Below, one piece after another: positions 8,530 to 13,832 of a stretch of DNA of 13,832 bases. Within the stretch, counting starts at the first letter, position 1, and each line of letters starts with the position of its first letter. The stretch comes from JARDZI01 sp041639705 (GTDB taxonomy: Bacteria > Bacillota > Clostridia > Clostridiales > Caloramatoraceae): contig JBEQBT010000071.1 of assembly GCA_041639705.1 (NCBI GenBank), positions 1 through 13,832 on the forward strand, given 5' to 3'. Under the pieces are notes generated by a model. The model was not told the origin of the DNA and ran no database searches. It saw nothing but the letters and a program-made list of their open reading frames with translations. The position numbers were made by a program, and so were the translations under genes.

Positions 8530-9880
8530 ATACATAAATAATCAAATTTCGCAGTTTAAACATTCATCATTAATACAAAATGCTTTTAAAATTGCATTTG
8601 GTAACATTATTGCACAGATATTATCCTTTGTTTTTACACCGATTAATAGTAGAATTTATGGCCCGCAATATTATGGGGAATTTGGGGTGTTTTCTTCAAC
8701 TTATATTTTAGTTAATGGATTGGTAACTTTAGGGCTGGTCTCCGCAATATTGTCCCCCAAGGATGATAAAGAGGCAAGTGGAATATATAAAATTTCTGCA
8801 ATAAGCTGTACTAGCTTTAGTATTGTGTTTTTTACTATTGCAATGGTTATATCTCCATGGATAAGAATTATAAATAGCAGTGCAAATTATTATATTGTAG
8901 TTGTTTTATTAGCTATAGCTTTAATAATAAATAATCTTACCAGTATGAATTATACATGGGGAAACAGGCAAAAAGCCTACAGACTTTTACTTTGGAATCC
9001 TATTATTGCATCAGTTGTAAATTTTGTGGTTTCATTGATTTCTGGAATAATTGGATTTAAAGAATATGGCTTGATTTTAGGTTTTATTATCAGTCAGATT
9101 GCTATATTTTTGCATTTATATATAAGATTTAAGCCTTTAAAATACAAGAATTCTTTTAGTGACTTGAGAAGCTTATTAAAGAAATATTCTGATTTCCCCA
9201 AATATCAAATGACATCTAATTTAATTAAAGGAATTGCCTTGAATTTACCTATATTATTAATGTCGTCTATTTTTGGAGATATATTTCTTGGACAATATAA
9301 CATGGGACAAAGACTGTTGTTTGTACCGATAACCTTAATAGCTACCGCCTTGGGACAAGTACACTTTAAGGAGTCGACAGATTTGGTAAATCAGGGAAAG
9401 GATGCTGGAGAATTAACTTATAAGGTTATCAAATTAATTATGACAGTTTGCTTTATTCCATTTTTAATAATAGGCATTTGGGGAAGCGATATATTCAGAA
9501 TTTTCCTTGGTACAGAATGGGAGTTAAGCGGTACATTAGTAAAAATAAGAAGTCTCGAATTTATGTTCACGGCTATTTATTTCAGTACATCTTATATTTT
9601 TGTCGTAATAAAAAGACAAAAGGCAGTGTTGATTTACACTATTATATCATTATTGGGAAGTTTATTGGCACTGGCTATTGGAGGATATGTATTTAACAAT
9701 AATGTATTAACGGTTATGCTCATTTCAATAGTAAATATTGTTTTATACATAATTTTTTATTTGTATGCATTTAAGTATACTACTTTTGGGGTTAAACCAT
9801 TCGTTAAATTAATAGCTATATTCTCATTCCTTTTTATTGTTCTACAAGTGATTGGAAATTTAATCTTTGGAGGAATCTAA
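8519..9880 (+). CDS. wzx: Wzx-type polysaccharide flippase (MOP superfamily)
   Basis: Membrane protein of 453 residues with hydrophobic segments along its whole length, consistent with 12-14 helices. The N-terminal helix region, NAFKIAFGNIIAQILSF followed by a short loop with SRIYGPQYYGEFGVFSS, is the usual start of the polysaccharide-synthesis (Polysacc_synt) family, with the conserved R-x-Y/L-G-P-x-x-Y-G pattern. It would move the completed lipid-linked repeat unit from the inner to the outer face of the membrane, handing it to Wzy. It overlaps the preceding transferase by 11 bases, and the next gene follows after 2 bases, with that gene's binding site in its 3' end. A shadow frame inside 9448-9696 is not a gene. 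Confidence 0.9.
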   Translation: MIIRYINNQISQFKHSSLIQNAFKIAFGNIIAQILSFVFTPINSRIYGPQYYGEFGVFSSTYILVNGLVTLGLVSAILSPKDDKEASGIYKISAISCTSFSIVFFTIAMVISPWIRIINSSANYYIVVVLLAIALIINNLTSMNYTWGNRQKAYRLLLWNPIIASVVNFVVSLISGIIGFKEYGLILGFIISQIAIFLHLYIRFKPLKYKNSFSDLRSLLKKYSDFPKYQMTSNLIKGIALNLPILLMSSIFGDIFLGQYNMGQRLLFVPITLIATALGQVHFKESTDLVNQGKDAGELTYKVIKLIMTVCFIPFLIIGIWGSDIFRIFLGTEWELSGTLVKIRSLEFMFTAIYFSTSYIFVVIKRQKAVLIYTIISLLGSLLALAIGGYVFNNNVLTVMLISIVNIVLYIIFYLYAFKYTTFGVKPFVKLIAIFSFLFIVLQVIGNLIFGGI

Positions 9881-9882
9881 TT

Positions 9883-11055
9883 GTGAAAATACTACATTTA
9901 TGCATAAATTGCCCTTATACTGATAATTGGGGATATCAGGATAATCTTATACCAAAGTATCATAAAAAAATGGGGCATGACGTAACTATTATAACAACTA
10001 ATACAAAACATTCAGATACTGGCGAGATTGTTGCCATACCTTGTGATGATTATACATCAGATGATGGAGTAAGAATAATAAGGCTGCAAAGAAGTAAACT
10101 TATAAATACAAAATTATCTCAGGTATTTGTCTATTATAAGATTTATGACTTGCTTGTACAGCTTATGCCAGATTTTATTATGATACATGGATTAGGAAGT
10201 ATCTCTGTTTTGCGGGTTGCAAAATATATAAAAAAAATTAATAAAAAGTGCGTTGCTGTTGCAGATAATCATTCTGATACTAATAATACAAAAATGGACG
10301 GCGGACTTAAGTTTAAAATATACAAATTAGCGATTCGATTAATAAATTGTTATATGCAAAAATATTATAAAAAAGTGTATGGGGTTACCCCGGAGTGTAA
10401 ATTAATTATAAATAAGTTTTATGGAATAAATCAAAAAAAAACAGATTTCCTTCCATTAGGGTGTGATTTAGAGATAATTGATTTTAATAATAGAAACGGT
10501 ATAAGAAATGAAATTAGGAAAAAGTATAATATTAATAAAGATGACGTGCTAATTGTTACTGGAGGAAAACTTGATGAGAAGAAAGAAACACATAATTTAA
10601 TGAAGTCCATATTAAACTTATCTAGTAAAGATGTAAAACTTATTGTTTTTGGAAATGCCATTACTGATAAGTATAACAACACTTTGAAAGATATTGAGAG
10701 TGTTTCGAATGGAAGAATAAAGTTAATTGGTTTTTTATCAGTAAAACAAATTTATGACTTATACTTATCAGCTGATTTAGCAGTTTTTCCTGGCTCACAG
10801 TCAGTTTTATGGCAACAAGCAATTTGTTCAGGAGTGCCAATAGTAGTTAAAAGATGGCCAATGATAGAATACCTTGACCTTGGAGGGAATATAGTTTTTT
10901 TAGATCATGGAGATGAATTGGAAATAAGGAACTGCATAGAATATTTAACAAACAATAAGAAAAATTTGGGTAAAATGAAAAAAATTGCTATGGAGAAGGG
11001 GATAGACTTCTTTTCGTATGAAAAGATAGCAAGAAAAGTTTTAGACCTTCAATAG
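9883..11055 (+). CDS. GT-B glycosyltransferase, fourth sugar transferase of the cluster
   Basis: Predicted transferase of 390 residues starting at GTG 9883, with GGAGG at 9869-9873, 9 bases upstream. The N-terminus MKILHLCINCPYTDNWGYQDN and the HDVTIITT strand at 32-39 are typical of the first Rossmann domain. AVADNHSDTNNT (125-136) and GVTPECKLIINKFYG (167-181) follow. The donor half has VTGGKLDEKKETHNLMKSI (225-243), FGNAITDKY and VFPGSQSVLWQQAICSGVPIVV (301-322). At the position where GT4 enzymes usually carry the last glutamate of E-x7-E this protein reads Q311-Q312-A, so it lacks a canonical glutamate there. The loss may be natural for its subgroup or may affect activity. Donor and acceptor are unknown. 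It is the last gene of the tightly packed block. The next gene begins 235 bases later. Confidence 0.83.
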   Translation: MKILHLCINCPYTDNWGYQDNLIPKYHKKMGHDVTIITTNTKHSDTGEIVAIPCDDYTSDDGVRIIRLQRSKLINTKLSQVFVYYKIYDLLVQLMPDFIMIHGLGSISVLRVAKYIKKINKKCVAVADNHSDTNNTKMDGGLKFKIYKLAIRLINCYMQKYYKKVYGVTPECKLIINKFYGINQKKTDFLPLGCDLEIIDFNNRNGIRNEIRKKYNINKDDVLIVTGGKLDEKKETHNLMKSILNLSSKDVKLIVFGNAITDKYNNTLKDIESVSNGRIKLIGFLSVKQIYDLYLSADLAVFPGSQSVLWQQAICSGVPIVVKRWPMIEYLDLGGNIVFLDHGDELEIRNCIEYLTNNKKNLGKMKKIAMEKGIDFFSYEKIARKVLDLQ

Positions 11056-11170
11056 GGAGAATTTTGGGTGATGAATATACTCAAGTCCAGTAGGTCTGAC
11101 GCCTTCACAATCTCCGATTGTGCTTCACCCAGCATCCACAGTAGGATCCCAGGGGTCATAAACATATAGA
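11056..11170. other. hairpin-rich, less AT-rich patch after the last glycosyltransferase, possible mobile-element relic
   Basis: This patch stands out from the AT-rich genes on both sides. It contains a 7-bp stem with a 3-base loop (CACAATC 11106-11112, GATTGTG 11116-11122), nested in a second 7-bp pairing (TGGGTGA 11065-11071 with TCACCCA 11125-11131). It also holds a direct repeat CAGTAGG (11088-11094 and 11139-11145). There is no T-run, so it is not a classical terminator. On the + strand an ATG at 11071 opens 32 codons (MNILKSSRSDA..., stop 11167-11169). On the - strand a reading includes STIGDCEGVRPTGLEYIHHP, which loosely recalls the C-terminal tails of IS605-type TnpB proteins. Neither reading proves a gene. 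Confidence 0.35.
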
Positions 11171-11178
11171 TAAAAAAC

Positions 11179-11206
11179 TTGAACTAATGAGGAATAAGTC
11201 TATATT
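11179..11206 (+). promoter_or_regulatory. candidate promoter for the UDG-like gene
   Basis: TTGAAC (11179-11184) and TATATT (11201-11206) are separated by 16 bases and match a housekeeping promoter in most positions. An inverted repeat GGAATA (11191-11196) / TATTCC (11203-11208) straddles the -10, where a repressor could sit. The promoter would give the following gene transcription of its own, with a leader of about 80 bases. Confidence 0.42.
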
Positions 11207-11290
11207 CCAATAAATCACGATAGAAATAATAAATTCCAAGTTTATTTTACCTATTAGGCAGAATACTTATTTAGGAGATGAATTATAAAA

Positions 11291-12004
11291 ATGAGTAATT
11301 GTAATTATGAAAAGACTAGAGGTCCTGAAGATCAACCCATATTAATTGTAGGAGATTCACCTTCTAGAAATGTTAAAAATATAAGGGAAGTTTTAGATAG
11401 AAACCATGTCATATATAATAGTATAATTATTCCAATTAAATATTATACTGAAAAATATTTAAATGAACATAATTATAGATTAGCAGAGCGTTTTAATGAT
11501 AAAGAAGATATATTTAGATATGTCAATGCAATTGAAGATAGTGATAATAAAAAAGGTTTAAATCCGGAAACTGAAAAAGAAAAATTATATAATTTAAAAG
11601 AAGAAATTTATGATAAAGATGAAAAGTTTAAGTATAGGATTATAATATGTCTTGGGGATTTTGCTTATTTTGCAGTAAGAGCTATATTAAAAAAATATGA
11701 AGGAAAAGAACAACATAGATATGGTAGTAATAATAAATATGATATTAAAACAATTGGTGAACAATTTTGCAGAAATTCCGAAATAGATCTTGAAAAAGAA
11801 ATATATATTTTGCCTATATTACACAATATTTCAAATAGAATAGATGATTTAAATAAGTTGACAGAATTTATCCCTAAAGAAAAAAGAACAAATTATATTA
11901 GCTATTATTGTTATATTGGAGAGTGTTTAGGCAAAATTTTGATTTCCGATGTTAATAAGAAGGATAGATACAAGAATTATTTACATTATATCGGAAATAG
12001 GTAA
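11291..12004 (+). CDS. hypothetical protein, possible uracil-DNA-glycosylase-like fold
   Basis: Soluble 237-residue protein, not a polysaccharide enzyme. Three short segments occur in the order and spacing seen in the uracil-DNA glycosylase superfamily. ILIVGDSPSRN (17-27) would be the first catalytic loop after a beta strand. RIIICLGDFAYFAVRAIL (116-133) resembles the central strand-helix (LGxxA). YILPILHNISNR (172-183) stands where the HPS-type second loop should be. The middle (50-115) is charged and rich in Lys, Glu and Asp, and no iron-sulphur cysteine pattern is visible. The motifs are divergent (GDSP, HNIS), so it may be a relative with another substrate or no glycosylase activity. ATG 11291 has AGGAG at 11273-11277, a long spacing of 13 bases. 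It interrupts an otherwise compact sugar operon and probably has its own promoter. The existence of the gene is likely; its function is tentative. Confidence 0.6.
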   Translation: MSNCNYEKTRGPEDQPILIVGDSPSRNVKNIREVLDRNHVIYNSIIIPIKYYTEKYLNEHNYRLAERFNDKEDIFRYVNAIEDSDNKKGLNPETEKEKLYNLKEEIYDKDEKFKYRIIICLGDFAYFAVRAILKKYEGKEQHRYGSNNKYDIKTIGEQFCRNSEIDLEKEIYILPILHNISNRIDDLNKLTEFIPKEKRTNYISYYCYIGECLGKILISDVNKKDRYKNYLHYIGNR

Positions 12005-12117
12005 GAACAGCATCCCGCCGTTAGTTTTAGAGGCTATGGAGGTCAAGAACAAACTGTGAATGAAGCCACTGTAGAACTTTGAATTAATATTAAATAACAT
12101 AAAGGGTGATTTATAAT
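12005..12117 (+). other. non-coding gap with an in-frame open remnant, then galE leader
   Basis: Directly after the TAA of the UDG-like gene the same frame stays open for 25 codons (12005-12079), ending at TGA 12080-12082. The peptide begins EQHPAVSFRGYGG and ends VNEATVEL. This stretch has more G and C than the gene before it and recalls, loosely, the C-terminal tail of IS200/IS605 TnpB proteins, so it may be a transposon remnant. From 12083 the DNA is AT-rich again and holds the galE ribosome binding site AGGGTGAT (12103-12110). I see no convincing promoter. Confidence 0.3.
12103..12110 (+). promoter_or_regulatory. ribosome binding site deciding the galE start at 12118
   Basis: AGGGTGAT ends 7 bases before ATG 12118. 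It includes the in-frame GTG at 12106, which is therefore the binding site and not the start. The chosen start puts the Rossmann strand MNILVTGGAGYIG at the very N-terminus, as in other GalE proteins. Confidence 0.7.
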
Positions 12118-13140
12118 ATGAACATATTAGTAACCGGCGGTGCTGGATATATAGGCTCACATACTTGTGTGGAATTATTAAATAATAATCACACAGTCCT
12201 TGTTGCCGATAATCTTTGCAACAGTAAAGCAGACACTATAGATAAAATAAAGCAAATAACCAAAAAAGAAATTGCGTTTCACATAATAGATGTAACTGAT
12301 GAAGCAACTGTAGAAACTATATTTGCTAATCATAAAATAGATGGAGTTATTCATTTTGCAGGGTTTAAGGCAGTAGGTGAATCTGTAGAAAAGCCATTAA
12401 CTTATTATTATAATAATCTGCTTTCTACTATGGTTATTGCTAAGCTGTGCCTGAAATACAATGTTAACAAATTTGTATTTTCTTCATCTGCAACAGTGTA
12501 TGGGGATAACAAAGTGCCATTTGTAGAAACTATGGAGCTGCTACCAACTACAAATCCCTATGGTGAAACTAAAGCTATGAGTGAGAGGATTTTAACTGAT
12601 TTAGCAAAAGCAAATCCAGAGTTTTCAGTAGCATTACTTAGATATTTTAATCCAGTAGGAGCTCATGAGAGTGGATTAATTGGTGAAGCACCTAACGGTA
12701 TTCCTAACAATCTTATGCCTTATGTTACACAGGTGGCAAAAGGAAAGTTGAAGAAGCTACGTGTATTTGGTAATGACTATCCAACTATTGATGGTACTGG
12801 AGTTAGAGATTATATCCATGTGGTCGATCTGGCTGAAGGTCATGTTGCAGCAATTGAGAAGGTGACAGAAGGGGTACATATTTATTACCTTGGGACAGGC
12901 CATGGCACATCAGTTCTGCAACTTATGAAAGCCTTTGAAAAGGCAAATGATATAGAAGTACCTTATGAAATTGTTGACCGCAGGCTTGGAGATATCGCAG
13001 AATGTTATGCTGATGCAAGTAAGGCTGAAAGGGAGCTTGGATGGACAGTAAAACGTGGCATAATGGAAATGTGCGGGATGCCTGGGGGTTTGAGAAGAAT
13101 TATAAAGAATAAGAATAAAGGAACCACACAAAATGCGTAA
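12118..13140 (+). CDS. galE: UDP-glucose 4-epimerase GalE, with probable frameshifted C-terminus
   Basis: Extended SDR enzyme that interconverts UDP-Glc and UDP-Gal (some also UDP-GlcNAc and UDP-GalNAc) with bound NAD. It would supply a galactose-type donor to the transferases upstream. TGGAGYIGSH (6-15), HFAGFKAVGESV (79-90), SSSATVYG (122-129), the catalytic Y148-x3-K152, LRYFNPVGAHESGLIGE (174-190) and GVRDYIHVVDLAEGH (228-242) are all present. The normal family ending is lost: after EMCG (residue 320) the frame reads MPGGLRRIIKNKN to a stop at 13140. In the next frame the same DNA gives DAWGFEKNYKE and TAA at 13110-13112, the expected GalE tail. A one-base loss near 13074-13077 explains this. 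The repaired protein would have 331 residues and end before the vanZ binding site. The active site lies upstream of the change, so activity may remain. Confidence 0.92.
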   Translation: MNILVTGGAGYIGSHTCVELLNNNHTVLVADNLCNSKADTIDKIKQITKKEIAFHIIDVTDEATVETIFANHKIDGVIHFAGFKAVGESVEKPLTYYYNNLLSTMVIAKLCLKYNVNKFVFSSSATVYGDNKVPFVETMELLPTTNPYGETKAMSERILTDLAKANPEFSVALLRYFNPVGAHESGLIGEAPNGIPNNLMPYVTQVAKGKLKKLRVFGNDYPTIDGTGVRDYIHVVDLAEGHVAAIEKVTEGVHIYYLGTGHGTSVLQLMKAFEKANDIEVPYEIVDRRLGDIAECYADASKAERELGWTVKRGIMEMCGMPGGLRRIIKNKNKGTTQNA

Positions 13141-13543
13141 AATTTTATCCTATATAGCTGTTATCCTATGGATGGCGCTCATTTTTAAACTATCAGCCCA
13201 GCCAGCAGTGCAGTCAGGTAAGCTGAGTACAGGAATAACAAAGGCTAGTATAAATGCTATAGAGCAAGTTAAGCCTGATGCTAAATTTAATATTGTAAAG
13301 CTTGACAGCATGGTAAGAAAGAATGCACATTTCTTCATTTATTTAGTCCTTGGCATATTAACTGTAAATGCTTTAAAGGTAAGTGGAGTAAATAGACTGC
13401 AGTGTATAGTTTTTGCATTGCTTATTTCCATCCTTTATGCAGTGAGCGATGAAGTACACCAGATTTTTGTACCAGGCAGGGGAGCTTTGATTAAGGATGT
13501 CTTCATTGACAGCGCTGGAGCTGCTGTGGGGATTTTGGTGTAA
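13133..13543 (+). CDS. VanZ-family small membrane protein
   Basis: Membrane protein of 136 residues with the VanZ-like motifs: an N-terminal helix ending LSAQPA (20-25), VRKNAHFFIYLVLG (61-74), a third helix, then AVSDEVHQIFVPGRGALIKD (103-122) and VFIDSAGAAVG (123-133). About four helices are expected. VanZ in Enterococcus gives low-level teicoplanin resistance. For most relatives, including this one, the activity is unknown, and resistance should not be inferred. ATG 13133 has AAAGGAA at 13117-13123. It overlaps the frameshifted galE by 8 bases, but a restored galE would end 20 bases upstream. The C-terminus stops soon after the last helix, slightly shorter than many relatives. It is the last gene before the terminator. 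Confidence 0.87.
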   Translation: MRKILSYIAVILWMALIFKLSAQPAVQSGKLSTGITKASINAIEQVKPDAKFNIVKLDSMVRKNAHFFIYLVLGILTVNALKVSGVNRLQCIVFALLISILYAVSDEVHQIFVPGRGALIKDVFIDSAGAAVGILV

Positions 13544-13548
13544 AGCAA

Positions 13549-13569
13549 GCTGGCCGCTTTGCGTCCAGC
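13549..13569 (+). repeat. GC-rich hairpin just after the vanZ stop
   Basis: GCTGG (13549-13553) pairs with CCAGC (13565-13569) and, after one mismatch, CGC (13555-13557) pairs with GCG (13561-13563) around a TTT loop. No T-run follows, so it is not a standard terminator. The GC-rich patch continues to about 13590 (AGGGGGACTGACCC) and is out of keeping with the AT-rich surroundings. It may be part of a dispersed repeat or mobile-element end. Confidence 0.45.
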
Positions 13570-13626
13570 AAGGGGGACTGACCCAATGTCATCAACTTAA
13601 GGAAAAAATGAAATAATAATCATTAG

Positions 13627-13666
13627 AAAGTGGAATCATCTGTTAAAGGAGTAGATTCCACTTTTT
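13627..13666 (+). terminator. intrinsic terminator at the end of the cluster
   Basis: AAAGTGGAATC (13627-13637) is a perfect 11-bp complement of GATTCCACTTT (13654-13664), with a 16-base loop and a run of five T (13662-13666). It lies 83 bases after vanZ and should stop transcripts coming from galE-vanZ and from the polysaccharide genes upstream. No A-run is seen on the far side that would make it equally strong in reverse. Confidence 0.9.
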
Positions 13667-13808
13667 GTATTTAAATTTTCTAAAATATTATATAATTATT
13701 GTAATGCTATTAATGATAAAGAATATTATTGATTTATGTAAACCAAAAAGGATTTTTCAATTTTATGTAGAATATATTCCATATATTAATTACGAGGGTG
13801 TGATGTAT
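13667..13808. other. AT-rich intergenic leader of the next gene
   Basis: About 140 very AT-rich bases separate the terminator from the next start. Several TATA-like hexamers occur (for example TAGAAT 13768-13773 and TATATT 13773-13778), but none has a good -35 at the right distance, so no promoter is called. AGGGTG at 13795-13800 is the binding site of the next gene. Confidence 0.4.
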
Positions 13809-13832
13809 ATGGATAATGCAGTTTTAAACAAC
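13809..13832 (+). CDS. start of an unidentified gene, cut by the window end
   Basis: ATG 13809 opens the peptide MDNAVLNN to the last base. AGGGTG (13795-13800) is 8 bases upstream, a good spacing. An in-frame ATG at 13803 is too close to that site. It lies beyond the strong terminator and so belongs to a separate transcript. Eight codons are too few to identify it. Confidence 0.6.

Noticed and set aside
9448..9696. Second + strand open frame of 82 codons within wzx
   Set aside because: It is fully covered by the wzx frame, which has continuous membrane-helix character, and its peptide has no domain features.
11130..12015. Shared CAGCATCC at 11130-11137 and 12008-12015 as direct repeats flanking the UDG-like gene
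   Set aside because: The match is only 8 bases, does not extend on either side, and does not sit at clear segment borders, so chance is likely.
12910..13131. Minus-strand frame opposite the end of galE
   Set aside because: It is a shadow of galE. The disturbed galE C-terminus is better explained by a one-base change, since the neighbouring + frame holds the expected tail.
13133..13543. Glycopeptide resistance gene
   Set aside because: Only the VanZ family resemblance is present, with no vanA/vanH/vanX-type neighbours. Most VanZ relatives have no shown role in resistance.
1..13832. CRISPR arrays, tRNA, rRNA and complete transposase genes
   Set aside because: I saw no regularly spaced repeats, no tRNA cloverleaf, no ribosomal RNA sequence and no intact transposase frame on either strand.

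Overview
The window reads as a stretch of a low-GC Firmicute chromosome, most likely a Clostridium or close relative. The grounds are the strongly AT-rich DNA, arginine written mostly as AGA, purine-rich GGAGG-type ribosome binding sites, frequent TTG/GTG starts and a VanZ-family gene. The species cannot be named from the sequence alone.

The main content is one cell-surface polysaccharide (capsule/exopolysaccharide) cluster, all on the + strand. Bases 1-230 hold no recognised gene, only a possible 3' end of an upstream frame and a leader. Genes 231-3628-4756 form a block for L-N-acetylfucosamine (L-FucNAc): a WbuB-like glycosyltransferase (231-1442) followed by the three enzymes that turn UDP-GlcNAc into UDP-L-FucNAc, namely CapE/FnlA (1445-2488), CapF/FnlB (2519-3628) and CapG/FnlC (3632-4756). 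Next comes a very AT-rich, overlapping block with the assembly machinery: a GT-B glycosyltransferase (4762-6006), a Wzy-type polymerase (5987-7264), a second glycosyltransferase (7261-8529), a Wzx-type flippase (8519-9880) and a third glycosyltransferase (9883-11055). Together these describe a Wzx/Wzy-dependent pathway. Cytoplasmic transferases build a lipid-linked repeat unit containing L-FucNAc, Wzx flips it across the membrane and Wzy polymerises it outside. The initiating phosphosugar transferase and the Wzz/tyrosine-kinase chain-length genes are not in the window and presumably lie upstream or elsewhere.

The compact layout breaks at 11056. A 235-base non-coding stretch with a hairpin-rich, less AT-rich patch leads into a lone 237-codon gene (11291-12004). 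Its three motifs suggest, tentatively, a uracil-DNA-glycosylase-like fold, and it has its own candidate promoter. A second odd patch follows (12005-12082). This roughly 1 kb segment looks like a passenger inserted between the last glycosyltransferase and galE.

The cluster closes with galE (12118-13140), which supplies UDP-Gal or UDP-GalNAc and appears to carry a single-base frameshift near its 3' end. A small VanZ-family membrane protein gene (13133-13543), a GC-rich hairpin patch and a strong intrinsic terminator (13627-13666) follow. The first eight codons of another gene begin at 13809.
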